Positions 23,401-33,898 of a DNA stretch of 64,000 bases are shown here, one piece after another. The position numbers and the translations under genes were made by a program. How positions within the stretch are numbered: the first letter of the stretch is position 1; every line of letters starts with the position of its first letter. This stretch comes from Bretschneidera sinensis. Its lineage: Eukaryota > Streptophyta > Magnoliopsida > Brassicales > Akaniaceae. Where the stretch lies: assembly GCA_023935145.1 (NCBI GenBank), contig CM043700.1:26789501-26853500 (forward strand). Direction: 5' to 3'. The notes under the pieces are model-generated. The model was given only the letters and a program-made list of their open reading frames with translations. It was not told the origin of the DNA and did no database searches.

Positions 23401-26400
23401 TTACTCCGAGTCTCATTCAATCTCAGATCTGATTGATTCATTTCCTTGTCCATTACCTGTTCCCATGTCCTTTAAACAGCCAGATCCTCCTCCGTTGCAA
23501 GTTTACTCTCGTTGTCCGCGACCTTCTGCCTCTGTTGCTCCACTAATTGCTCCCTTGTTGACATATCCCAATCCTCTTTCATCATTTGAGGACGATCGTC
23601 CTATTGCTCTTCGTAAAGGTAAACGTTTATGTACTGCTTATCTGATTGCTAATTTTGTGTCTTATGATCATTTATCTCCTTCATATGCTTTATTTGTTGC
23701 TTCGGTCTCTTCTGTCTCTATTCCTAAGTCTATTACAAAAGTTTTGTCTCATTCTAGGTGGAAAGCCGCTATGGATGAAAAAATACATGCCTTGAGTACT
23801 AATAATACATGGGACTTAGTTCCTCTCCCATCCGAGAAATCTGCTGTTGGTTGTCGTTCAGTCTATACTGTAAAGGTTCATCCTAATGGTATTATTGACA
23901 GATTAAAAGCTCGTCTAGTAGCAAAAGGGCATACACAAGTATACAGTATTAACTATGCGGAGATATTTTCTCCAGTGACGAAGATTACATTTGTTCGTGT
24001 GTTTATCTCTCTAGCAGCTACTTTTAATTGGCCCCTACATCAATTGGATGTGAAAAATGTATTTCTAAATGGTAATTTGCAAGAAGAAGTACACATGAAG
24101 CAACCACCTGGATTTGTTGCTCAGAGGAGTCTAGGTTAGTATGTCGATTAAAAAAGTCTTTATATGGATTGAAACAATCTCCTCGAGCGTGGTTTGGTCG
24201 GTTTAGTGAAGTAGTAATTAATTTTGACCTCGGTAGATGTGGTGTAGATCATTCGGTATCTTATAAACACACTGACAAAGAAGGAATTCTAGCACAGAAA
24301 CAATTCTTGAGTACTAAATTTCAGACAAAGGATTTAGGGCAATTGAGATACTTCATGGGTATCGAGGTTGCTAGATCTTGTCATGGTGTTTCTTTATCTC
24401 AACGTAAATATGTTCTTGATTTGTTGACAGATACTGGAATGCTAGGGTATAAACCTATAAATAGTCCTATGGATCCCAATACAAAACTTGTAGTTGATCA
24501 ATGTGACTTATTATCTAATCTAGGGCAATATATGCATTTGGTTGAAAAATTAGATTATTTAACTGTCACTAGACCTGATATTTCATTTGCAACCAGCGTG
24601 GTCAGTCAATTCCTCGATGCTCCACGAACTAGTCATTGGATGTTGTTATTCGAATTTTAAGATATCTTAAGAGTGCTCCTTGTCATAATTTACTTTATCA
24701 AAATCATGGTCATGCTCAAATTGAAGGTTATACTGACGCAGATTGGCCCGGCTCTCCATCTGATAAAAGGTCTACTATTGGATATTGTGTATGTTGGAGG
24801 TGGTTTAGTATCATGGAAAAGTAAGAAGCAAACTGTGGTTGCTAGGTGAGTTCTGAATCCGAATTTAGAGCAATGGCGCATACTATCGGTGAGATGGTTT
24901 GGCTAAAGCAGTTGTTAGCAAGACTTGGGCTTAACCAATCAAGTCCTATGAGCTTGGTATGTGACAATCAAGCAGCTATTCATATTGCAATTTGGCTTTG
25001 GGTTTTTGCCGACTTCGTGAATGATGAAATTTGGCTTCGAGCGGGTTTCGGACCTCAAGGAACCTTAAAAAAGATTACTCTATGATTCCCCTTTCTATTT
25101 TTTGGTTAGTTTGGAATGAGAAGAATCGTAAAGCTTTTGATGGCATTGAGAGACCCTTAGTTATAATTAGGGAAAAGTGGTTCAATGCTCTTATTTTTTG
25201 GGTCACAGTGAATTCTTTTATACATTTTTTTATTAGTAAAACACATGCACACACTACTAGAACCTAGGACCTAGGGCCTAGGGTCTCAGCCTTAACCATT
25301 TAGCCAAGGCCTCATTGGCGGGAATTCTTTTGTACATGAAGTAGATATAGCAGATTTTGTGGAGTTTATCTCCTATAGATAGCCTTCTACATGGGTTACA
25401 TCCCCTTGATGCGTTTTTGCTTTTTATACAATTTACTTATCTAAAAAAAACATAAATTTTATGGAATGCATTTGCAATTTCATGTATTCTTATGTTTGAA
25501 AGGTCAATAATGGAATTCATCACTATGGAATTGTGTTAGTTTGTTGCAAATCCTATTAAAATTAATAGAATTTGCATATAAACTCCACAAAATGAAGAGC
25601 ATAATATTATATTGACCAAAGTATCTTTATGTCTTAAACTCTCTTTCTCCTTCCTCTCTCTTTCACTTACCCTCTCCAATAAAAAAAATAAAGATGTTTT
25701 GTCTCATGCATATTCATTTTGGTCATATATAATACTTAGGGTGCTATGATATTTTGAGATCATTTATTCCAAACATACTAAACATGAAAAATTAATTGAA
25801 TTCTACATTTTAATATAAGAAAGCATAACACAAGAATTCATTTCAATTCACTTGCAAATGAATTCTTTTTTCAATTCATTTGAAATAAAAGGGTAAAAGT
25901 ATTTTTCACCGTTATTGTGATGTTATTTTTGTCCTTATAATTTTATAAAATTTGCTCAAAGCTTACTTAATTCTATAAAGATTCATTTGCAAATCAATTC
26001 TATTATTTATTAGTAAACCAAACATATGGTCAATTTATTTGTAAATGAATTTTATAGTTGGTTAGGAAACCAAACACAAAAACCTATTGAGTTGCAAATG
26101 AATTCCATAAAAAAACTATGAAATTCATTTATACCAAATGGGTTGTAAGTGTACTTCCCAAACTAACTCAAACCTTGAAATAATTTTCATGTGTGTAGAC
26201 AATAGATTAATTAAACTTATTGTGAAGTAATATATCTTCAGCTGTTCATTCAGAACTGTTTCACATGCAAAACAAGTGCCCCCCCCCCCCACCCTAGTCT
26301 TAACTTTAACGTAAGCAACACCTTAATGCTACCACGACCATCCACTACCGCTCACCTCCCTACCATGAAAAAATCCGGCCATAACCACTACACCAACAAC

Positions 26401-27210
26401 TCACCCTAGCCACTGCCGCTGCCGCCACACCCCACAACTACAGATTCACTTACCGATTCACCACCATTACCAGTTCCACAGCACCCTCATTATCTCTGCA
26501 ACCATACAGCCAACCTGCTTACATTACTGACACCTCTCACAAATGCCATATCCTGGAGCCACTACCACAGGCTCGCCACTTCCATTCTCAGCTTCCCATA
26601 AATCGCAATACCAACATGGAAAACCTTTTCATTCCTTACATTACAAAAAGAAAAAAAAAATCCAACGTCATGCACACAATACTAATAGCATACACTACTA
26701 AACTCCAATTTCAGCAAACTTTGCACCTTTACATACCCTAATTTTATCATAAATAACCTAATTACGCTAATTCCTCACAAAAGATGCAAAAACTAAGCCC
26801 ACAATAGATGATCGAAACATACAAGCAAACGCCACCACGTCTTCATCAATACATGAAACAAATTCAATGAATTCTAATTAAATCGGTTAACATAGAGAAA
26901 ACCCAACCAAACAACACTAAAACGTCAAAATTTACCATAATATCAATCCTAATCACTTACATTTGGCGAGCTTTATCAGCTTCTGCGACGTCTGGTGGAT
27001 CCCATGCCCGATCTTCGATGCTCTCCGATTAAATTCTGATTGAATCGCCACCGCAGATCGCCAATCCTCGGGCCTCGTTCTACTACTACCAACACCGCTG
27101 CTGCTATTTGATGCTGCATTGTTTGCCGATGAAAATGACTTCTTTAGCCTCTCTGCTACGCTCAAGAACTCTTGCGTCCGATCTCGATAAGACAATTGCC
27201 CCGGTTTCAT
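14422..27210 (-). CDS. SYP32: Syntaxin of plants 32-type Golgi Qa-SNARE (5 exons)
   Basis: Model: complement(14422-14581, 15051-15257, 15654-15832, 16412-16662, 26961-27210), 348 aa; plant SYP32 proteins are about 350 aa. Qa-SNAREs of the Sed5/syntaxin-5 group act in ER-Golgi and intra-Golgi membrane fusion. Visible parts: an N-terminal SYRDRTQEF motif of the Sed5 type that binds Sly1-like SM proteins; an N-terminal helical region (about 60-170, with RTSVFDDPT and EIQELTAVIKQD); a linker with a Pro run and a Gln run (239-250); the SNARE motif (about 258-320) with the zero-layer Gln at 282 in FTQLATMV; and a C-terminal anchor (NRWLMIKIFFVLIVFLM, then LFFVA). All splice sites are GT..AG with phases that close. 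Intron 1 is about 10.3 kb and full of transposons. SYP31 is less likely because the MVPLQDSYMQSRAEAL block is SYP32-like. Confidence 0.95.
15893..16163. mobile_element. Hairpin MITE in SYP32 intron 2
   Basis: Long inverted ends: left GAGTTTAGGTGGAAGTTACA and onward, right the reverse complement of GAGTTTAGGTGAAAATTACA and onward, nearly 50 bp long with few mismatches. The inside also has two direct copies of about 52 bp (TCCTTCGTT.TGAAATCTACA). No coding capacity. Confidence 0.8.
16212..16351. mobile_element. 140-bp MITE in SYP32 intron 2
   Basis: Nearly the whole element is one inverted repeat. The left arm TGGCGATGTTTGAGGTGGGC pairs with the right arm TGGCGATGTTTGGGTGGGCT read on the minus strand, continuing through CAACTTAAAGC and AATTTAAAGTTT. 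ATAA flanks both ends and may be the target duplication. Confidence 0.8.
16874..18150 (-). mobile_element. 5'-truncated L1-type LINE fragment
   Basis: On the minus strand, 18145-17684 and 17284-16937 encode the C-terminal part of a plant LINE ORF2 protein: SILVGNGRRTKLWFDTSVF, then LECPLARNLWRMTYRLLG and PLSIVWVVWNERNRRVFEGF (zf-RVT region). The 3' end has TTTAATAAAGTTTTTAATTA followed by an A run (T run 16874-16881 on the plus strand). Reverse transcriptase and endonuclease are missing. It lies in SYP32 intron 1. Confidence 0.85.
17394..17690. repeat. 143-bp tandem duplication inside the LINE
   Basis: The block starting CCCATGCAAAAAAACTTACT (about 17394) is repeated from about 17537 with a handful of changes and ends at TTCTGGACTAGGCTTT in both copies. 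It interrupts the LINE reading frame. Confidence 0.85.
19470..20221 (-). mobile_element. Minus-strand LINE fragment nested in a plus-strand LINE
   Basis: The tail (T run 19470-19477) and 3' UTR resemble those of the LINE at 16874: both have a hairpin-like GCACC..AGGTGC stretch before TTTTATTA. Minus frames over 20208-19580 give MLLESLYNSKIERGIEDAM, VECSLARSLWEMSYRIVG and IPHSIFWIVWRERNRRVL (zf-RVT region). Stops and frame changes break it. Its 5' side is cut at 20222 by the copia LTR. Confidence 0.8.
20222..20406 (+). repeat. 5' LTR of the truncated copia element
   Basis: It starts TGTTGAGAATCCTATTAG and ends TCTTCAACA. Directly after it TTGTATCAAAGTG looks like a mutated Met-tRNA primer site. 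No second copy exists in the window. Confidence 0.75.
20832..21088 (+). repeat. 29-bp minisatellite in the copia leader
   Basis: Seven or so tandem copies of a 29-bp unit (CTGTTTGGTTACTTGGTTAG plus CACCAGCAC) lie between the LTR and gag. Later copies share TTTCGTT in place of TTTGGTT, so one variant was amplified. Diverged copies flank the core. Confidence 0.88.
21186..24989 (+). pseudogene. Broken gag-pol of the truncated copia element
   Basis: Gag starts in the frame 21186-21419 (NYVQWSKAVYKYVTGQGK). The protease motif reads LDTDHFSG where DSGA..H is usual. The integrase has FGHPSLEKLKKL, CESCQLGK and SSCSHTSQQNGVAKRKN. RT keeps LKARLVAKGHTQ, QLDVKNVFLNG and LYGLKQSPRAWF, but the region that should hold the YVDD box is deleted: YKHTDKEGIL runs directly into AQKQFLSTKFQTKDLG. 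RNase H has GYTDADWPGSP and a cut CDNQAAIHIA. More than ten stops or shifts are visible. Confidence 0.85.
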
Positions 27211-27782
27211 TGTCCTTTTCTGTTTCTATATTGGAAAATTATGCAGTATGGATTGGGTTTCACCTTCTATGTGGAATAATTTGAGACCACTACAATTCAA
27301 GACTTTGCTCATGGGCAAATATGAAACCTTAACCTCAAGAATGGGTCGAGTTGGTCTTTGGGTGGTGAACCGCTAGATCGAAAGAGCCCATATGGGCACA
27401 AGGACGTAAACAGCAATCTCAGTGAGAGATTGAATAACTTTTGCAAAGCTACAATTCTAGAGCAAGAGAAGGAACAAGGCAGATCTAGATCCAGATCTAC
27501 GTTACCGGTGTCTGCTTTAGGTTAAAATTTGTCTGGACAGGTCCTACGAAACGCGCCGTTCCGTTGGCAGGGTATAAATTGTCTCAAGTTATTTGCCATT
27601 GGTTAAAAAAGATCCAAAACTTTTTTTCTTTTTTACAAATTACCTCTTGTGGTTCGCGACATCATCACAAGAGAGGTGATCAGTTAATTTTTAAGTATTG
27701 ATAAAAATATATATATTATTTTAAAAATAAAAAAAAAACATATCAAACAATTAAAATAGGACAAAATAAAAAAATTATATGA
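27211..27782 (-). promoter_or_regulatory. Promoter region of SYP32
   Basis: The stretch between the SYP32 start and the Tat 5' LTR. It holds TGGGC-type motifs (near 27312 and 27393) resembling site II elements of plant housekeeping genes, one as the perfect 12-bp palindrome GCCCATATGGGC at 27386-27397. An A/T-rich tract (27600-27780) adjoins the LTR, so the promoter has less than 600 bp of non-transposon DNA. Confidence 0.5.
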
Positions 27783-28278
27783 TATGGGAGAAAATTCCCC
27801 TACCAATAACACAATGACACATGTCTTTCTCTATGATGGAAATAGTAATTCTTTAACCATGATAAGACAACCAATGACCTCCCGACACGTAGCAAGGAGC
27901 ATAATAGTAATTTCACACCGTGATATCTGATGTTATTCCAACTTCCGAATAAGTTTACACAGCAGATGGATAACTCCAAAAGAGTACTACTCATATCCTA
28001 ACACTACGGTTGCTCTCCTAATCAAACTCTACTCCAATACACTATAAATATGGGCTCTCATAAACCAAAAGATATGGACAATTTTTCCAATACACAGCCT
28101 CATTCCTTTCCATTATTTTTCATTCTCCAGAAAAAGCCTTAAACTAACTTAGGCACCGAAGAGTCCTCCGGAGGCACAACCCCCCTTAACCTTCGGGACT
28201 TTAGGTTTCAGCTTCGTTCCATGTATGCAGGTCCCGCTCTTCGACGGTTCGGCTCCCAGTAGAATTTCAACATCAACA
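27783..28278 (+). repeat. 5' LTR of the Tat element
   Basis: Direct repeat of 41415-41904, ending CATCAACA. A TATA box (CTATAAATATGG, near 28043) precedes the likely transcription start. The first bases read TATGGGAG where the 3' LTR has TGTGGGAG. Confidence 0.9.
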
Positions 28279-28280
28279 GA

Positions 28281-28299
28281 TTGGCACTAGAAGAAGGGC
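28281..28299 (+). other. Likely primer-binding site of the Tat element
   Basis: TTGGCACTAGAAGAAGGGC follows the 5' LTR after two bases. The position and the TTGGC start fit a gypsy primer site, but the exact tRNA is not certain. Confidence 0.5.
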
Positions 28300-28336
28300 C
28301 TTCTATTTTGAAGGATCAATAGACTTATATGTTATC

Positions 28337-29900
28337 ATGCCATCCAAAAGAACTGTTGGGACCAACTTAGTCGCCACACAAGCATCTATCCGCCAATGAC
28401 CAGCTAATCCACAATTCCTTGTTATTTCGGAGCACATTGGCTCTGAGCGTGACAACGAACCATCAGACGCACGAACTCGGCATGATTCTCACCCAGATAC
28501 GGTAGAACTCGGGTATCAAGAGAATCCGGGAACTCTCCCTGATTAGCACCTTACCGTCTCTCAGATTCACCAACAGTTCCAGGAACTCACCCGGCTCGTC
28601 ACTAATCTCGCCGTCGAGGTAAGGGAGAGAGTTGGTCACTCCACACCTCCGACTTTCTCACAACAGAACTCTCGCCAGAAGACCTCTCCTAAGGGCCATC
28701 AACTCGTAGGAAGTCAATCCTCCACCGAATCCTCTTCACATGTCAAGGAAAGGTCTCAGAACTTCTCAATATCCAAAAACCTCACTGATCTAGATAAAAG
28801 ATTGGAGGACATGGACCGAAGAATAAACGAAGCCTTTAGAGCAAAGAACACCAACGTCCTCAAAGACTTTAGCTCAAAAGATCCGCCTTTCACTTAAGAG
28901 ATTCTTGAAACTCATCTCCCTCGACACTTTCGGATGCCGGTTATTAAGGTATACGATAGAACCACAGATCCCTTAGATCATCCAGCATTACAAGACTATC
29001 ACAACACTGCACCGTCATCTTGACACCGTTATGTGCAGAGCTTTTCCTCTGACCTTGGAAAAAGCTGCTAACACCTTGTACATCCATTTCAAACCTGGTA
29101 GTATCGACTCCTTCAAAGAACTGAGTTGCGCCTTCGCATCTCACTTCTTGAGCAGCAAGGGGCCATATAAGACTTCACAAAGCCTCTTCAACATCATCCA
29201 GGGTAAAGGAGAAAGGCTTCGGAAATACGTCTCTCGATTCAACGCAGTTGGCTAGGAAATCCTTGACCTAGACCCTACCATCCAAACTTTAGCCTTTAAG
29301 AATGGGCTCAAGTCCAAAACATTCAGCTTCAAGTTGACCAAGCAACCTCCTAGAGATATAAATGACATACTCGCGCGAGCCTAGGAATACATGATCGTGG
29401 AAAACGATCAGGTCTTCAGAAAAAAGAAAATGTTGCATGGACAAAAGAAAAATGGACCCTAACGAACTCAGAGAGAGCTCAATCAAGAAACCACGTACGA
29501 AAGAGAGAACAAGAGCTTCCTTTGTCTTCGAGAACTTCATCCCCTTATGTGCCTCCAGGACGAATATACTCCTGAATATTTAGGACCGAGACCTCTTTTG
29601 TTGGCCTCCGAGACCGCTTTACCGGAGCAGAATCCGATCGAAGTGGTGTAACTTCCATAAAGATCATGATCATGACACCGAAGAATGCCACGCACTCAAA
29701 CAACAACTGGAGTCCCTCATCCATAGGGTGTATTTAAGGGAATACATTGGATTTTTACTGGTTACAGATTACGAAGATCGCCCCCACCGCCCATCTCAGC
29801 AAATCTTGGAGAGATCATATAGAGAACTCCCAAGTTCGATGAGGAGCCCCATACATAGTCCAAGAAAACCTGTCTAAAAAGAGAAGCATCATCGGAACAG
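28337..29900 (+). pseudogene. Tat gag, degenerate
   Basis: From ATG 28337 the frame starts MPSKRTVGTNLVATQ and is soon broken by stops. Conserved gypsy Gag words follow in changing frames: MPVIKVYDRTTDPLDHPAL (about 28932), FPLTLEKAANTLYIHFKPGS (29043), SLFNIIQGKGERLRKYVSRF (29188) and CNFHKDHDHDTEECHALKQQ (about 29648), a zinc-finger-like block typical of Tat Gag. The protein cannot be made whole. Confidence 0.8.
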
Positions 29901-29929
29901 TCGAGGGCATCCTCCTGCCATCATTAGCA

Positions 29930-32900
29930 TAATCAATTCTATCTGTGGAGGGTCAGTCCACCCGTGGAAGGAAAGCCTACGCCCAGTCAGTGGCAATGGT
30001 TAATGGGCCTTATAAACGGATCAAAATGGACCAGAAAATAACTTTTTCTAATAAAGATTTGGGGGGAGTGCAAACCCCTCATAACGACGCTGTGGTTATC
30101 TCGGTAAATCTTGGGAGTGAGTTCTGGTAGACAACGGAAGCTTGGCATATATCATTTTCTACGAAGCTTTCCAACAGATAAAGTTGAAAAATGATCAACT
30201 GAAAGCCAATATCATCTCCTCTGTATGGTTTCTCTGGGATACCAGTGTTTGTCGAAGAGAGCATAGTCCTCCCAATCAATGTAGGGACTCCATCATGTAT
30301 CACTATCGTATAAACTATGTTCTTGGTGGTAAGACACATGTCGTCATACAATGTGATACTGGGGAGACCAACTCTCAACGAGATGAAGGCAGTGGTCTCT
30401 ACATAACTCCTAAAGGTAAAATTTTCTACTAGAGAAAGTGTGGGGAAGGTTCGAGGCAACCAGCAAGCTTATCGGTTTTGCTACCTGAATTCTATCAATA
30501 GTCGAAGGAAGGTCGAGGCTTTGCCCTTAGAAATAGAAAACTTGAGGGATGAACTCAATACTCCACAATGACAGCTAGAAGAGGAACTCATCCCTATTCT
30601 TTTGAGCGAAGAGGACTCTAAAACTGTGTTAATCGGGTTTAGTCTAGCTGAAAATCTCAAAGATTCCTTGATCTTTTCTATACAGAGAAACCAGGATCTC
30701 TTTGTCTGGTCAGCCTCCAACATGCTTGGGATCGATCCCTCAGTTATTGTCCATCAGTTAAATGTGGATCCGAATCATCAACCCGTAGTCCAAAAGAATA
30801 TGACATTAGCCTCTGAGCGACAAAACACCATCAAAAAAGAAGTAGATAAGCTCCTAACAGCTGGTTTCATTAAAGAAATAAATTCTCCGGAGTGGATTGC
30901 CAATGTGGTGATGGTCAAAAAGCCTAATGGTAAGTGGAAGATTTGCATCGATTTCACATATCTCAATAAGGCTTGCCCGAAGTATAGTTTTCCCCTGCCT
31001 CGGATCAACCAACTGATTGATGCGACCTCTGGGCATGAATTGCTCAGTTTCATGGACACATACTCTAGTTATAATCAAATTCTGATGCACAAGTCTGACC
31101 GACCCAAGACAGCCTTCATCACAGATCAAGGCTTGTATTGTTATAAGGTAATGTCGTTTGGGCTTAAGAATATGGGAGCCACTTACCAGAGGCTAGTCAA
31201 AAAGATTTTCAGGGAGCAGATCGGGAGGAACATGGAAGTCTATGTGGATGACATGCCTGTTAAAACTATCATCGCCCGAGATAATGAGTCAAACTTGAAA
31301 GAAGTATTTGGGATACTCCATCTCCACCAGATGATATTAAACCCAACCAATTGCACCTTTAGAGTCACTGTTAGGAAGTTTCTAGGCTTCATAGTAATAC
31401 AGCGAGGTTAGAGGCTAACCCTGAGAAGATAAGGGTGATCATGGATATGATTGCTCTTTGCAACATTAAAGAAGTGCAAAGGTTGATCGGGCGAGTGGCT
31501 GTGCTCAACCGTTTTATGTTTAAATCTACTAAGAGATGTTTTCCCTTCTTCATATCAATTAAAAAAGCCAAAGACTTCACCTAGGATAAAGAATGTCTGA
31601 GGGCATTCGAAGAGTTAAAGGAATACTTGAGCTCACCACCTCTCCTAACCAAGCTCATCGCAGGAAAAGAGCTCTTTCTCTACATATCAGCAGGCCGAGA
31701 TTTTATAGTTTCAGTTTTAATCCAAAAAAATGCGGGGATACAAAAACCCATTTATTATGCCAGTTAGGTCTTGTACGATACTGACACAAGATATCTCCCG
31801 ATTGAGAAATTAGCTTATGTTCTCCTGATCACGACCATACTTCTATGCTCACACGGTAGTGCTCCTTACCAATCAGCCTTTATAGCAAGTCCTCTATAAG
31901 CTGGACATCTCCGAAAGGATGGTCAGATGGTCCATCGAGCTGGGTGAATTTGACATCCGATACAAGCCCCGTACCTGTACCAAAGTATAAGCCTTGACAA
32001 ATTTCAGAATTGAGATGACTTTTCCCAACAGTTCAGTAGAGGCCCCCAATGAAGCTGAGCAGACACCAAGCTGGACACTGTATGTGGATGGTTCATCCAA
32101 TGACAGCGGCACTAGAGCGGGTCTCATCCTTAGAAACCCTAAAGGATTCATTATTGAGTACACTCTAAGGTTTGTGTTCAAGGCCTCAAATAATGAGGCT
32201 GAGTGTGAGGCATTGCTCACTGGAATGAAACTCACCAAAACACTAGTTGTCGGGGCTTTAGAAGTTTACAGTGACTCTCAGCTGGTGGTAAACTAGATGA
32301 TCGGAGAATTCGAGGCCAAAGGCATAAAAATCGCAAGGTATCTGGAGAGAGACTGTGAGCTTAAAACTACTTTCAAAAAGTTCTGAATAGCCTAAGTGTC
32401 CCAGGGAAAAAATACGAAAGCAAACGCCCTGGCTCGGTTCGTCTTCTCCAAACATTTTAACTTCACTTGTGCTGTCTATCTAGAAACACTCCCAGCATTG
32501 ACGAAGTACAAGTTATGCAACTCGTCAAGGAATAAACCTGGATAAACCCCATTTTCAGCTACTTAACGGATGACACACTCCAAGGTTAGAAGAGTGAGGC
32601 CAGAAAACTCATCTTCTGTGCCTCGAGATATGCTATAATTAACGGACAGATTTATAAAAAAGGATTTACCATTCCATATCTAAAATGTTTGGGCTTAACC
32701 GATGTCGATTACACCTTCAGAGAGGTACACCAAGGCATATATGGAAATCACCTCGGAGGCCGAGCACTAGCATTCAAAATACTCCAACATGGTTACTATC
32801 AGCCCTAGATAAGCCGTGATGGTAAAAAGTGCAAGACATCTCAGGAACATGCCTCCGTCCTCTAGTGGCTAGCCAATCTCTTGATGTCTATCGCCAGTCC

Positions 32901-32975
32901 TCTTCCCTTTGCTATGTAGGGAATGGATATCCTTGGCCCATTCCAGGAGGCACCAGGGCAAAAGAAGCATTTGAT
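29930..32975 (+). pseudogene. Tat pol: protease, RT, two RNase H, integrase start
   Basis: The protease region (29930-30480) is badly eroded. RT (30602-31411) is the best preserved part: PEWIANVVMVKKPNGKWKIC, YSFPLPRINQLID and the catalytic YVDDM at about 31240. RNase H 1 follows (31600-31890; LFLYISAGRDFIVSVLIQKN). The second, archaeal-type RNase H is at about 32000-32460 (LYVDGSSNDSGTRAGLIL, SNNEAECEALLTGMKL, VYSDSQLVVN). The integrase zinc-binding region (EVHQGIYGNHLGGRALAFKI) and core start (GMDILGPFQEAPGQKKHLI) end at about 32975. Stops interrupt most domains. Confidence 0.88.
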
Positions 32976-33898
32976 AACTTTATTTAATGATCATTATATG
33001 CATTATTCCCACCTTTTGACATGAACACTCAATGCTTACTGAGGCAAAAGGTCCAGTTACTCAGTGGAAAGTTTATTTAATGATCATTAGAAGCATTTTA
33101 TTTTCTCTTTTTGCATAATAAACATTCTTCTCTATTTTTCTATGCCAAAATGTTATTTTAACAAGTTATCCGATTATAGTTAGGTAATGGAAACATATAC
33201 ATAAAAGTTATACGTCATACCTCACACCATTATATGCTAATGTGCTCGAGTCAGATTTAGATCAAACTTGTGAATTCTTAAATGCCTTGAGGTAGGTAAT
33301 TAAACTTTTTAAATTTTTATTACTAGGCTATGTGTTCTAGATTCTAAGCTTACTAATGAAGTTTTATCATATTTGTTTGTTTTAAGTCAACCAAAATTTT
33401 CAAAACAATATGAACATGCATTTATCTTTTCAAAAATACTAAAAAAAACTGGGACAAAGTGTATGAATGTGTCTCCTATACCCCTAAACTTAAATTACAC
33501 ATTGTCCCCAATGTGTGAATAACATAAAAAGATCTGACCTAGGAGATGGAGAACTAGCTAGGCCGGTATGGCTCATAGCACACTCCCAAACTTGAACGGA
33601 TGCATATATTGTCCTTAAAAAAGAAAAAACTAATGTAATACGGGAAAACAAGAAGTACTAAAAGTAAATAAATAACAATAAAAATAAAAGGATAAGCTGT
33701 GGGGTGCCTCCCGTGAGCGCTAAGTTTAACGTCTTCAGCCAGATGCTCTTATTCCCTCACAGAAAAGCATAAGTTGAATGAATCAACAACTACTTTAATG
33801 CCAAATTTGGTGCTTAGATGCTTTAGAGAGGCCTCTAGGAGGTGCACAGCCTCAAAGATGTCATCAGTAACATCTTCATATGTAGGCTCAACATCCAA

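Larger units (their letters stand above)
20222..24989 (+). mobile_element. Ty1-copia retrotransposon, 3' end deleted
   Basis: It has a 5' LTR (20222-20406) but no 3' LTR: RNase H stops at CDNQAAIHIA and runs straight into LINE sequence at about 24989. Domains in order are Gag (21186-21780), a zinc-knuckle-like CTYCHHSEHTWETC (about 21913), protease (22190-22380), integrase (22560-23248), RT (23465-24660) and RNase H (24700-24989). It is heavily broken by stops and shifts. It lies in SYP32 intron 1, opposite to the gene. Confidence 0.88.
19350..25451 (+). mobile_element. L1-type LINE, plus strand, with 14-bp target duplication
   Basis: ATAAATTTTATGGA is present at 19336-19349 and 25452-25465, flanking the unit. 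The 5'-truncated start (GDGRRTRLWHDSWFRNTPL) is ORF2 sequence. The end (25000-25380; DEIWLRAGFGPQG and IPLSIFWLVWNEKNRKAFDG) is the ORF2 C-terminus, followed by a short A tail at 25443-25450. Between these parts lie a minus-strand LINE piece and a truncated Ty1-copia element, and some LINE sequence has been deleted. Confidence 0.85.
18983..26141. mobile_element. MITE-like element split by nested LINE and copia
   Basis: The left end CCGTTTGGCAT (18983-18993) matches the right end read on the minus strand, CCATTTGGTAT (26131-26141). Both arms are rich in CAAATGAATTC-type words. Without the LINE insertion (19350-25451 and one TSD copy) the element would be about 1.0 kb. The LINE target duplication proves that the two arms were once contiguous. 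The family is uncertain. Confidence 0.45.

Noticed and set aside
26270..26660. C-rich stretch with a C run near 26280 and His/Pro-coding frames
   Set aside because: No frame continues and no domain appears; treated as part of SYP32 intron 1. The C run may be a sequencing or assembly soft spot.
31994..32296. A host RNase H gene
   Set aside because: The RNase H fold lies between the gypsy RNase H and integrase, exactly where Tat elements have their second RNase H; it is part of the retrotransposon.
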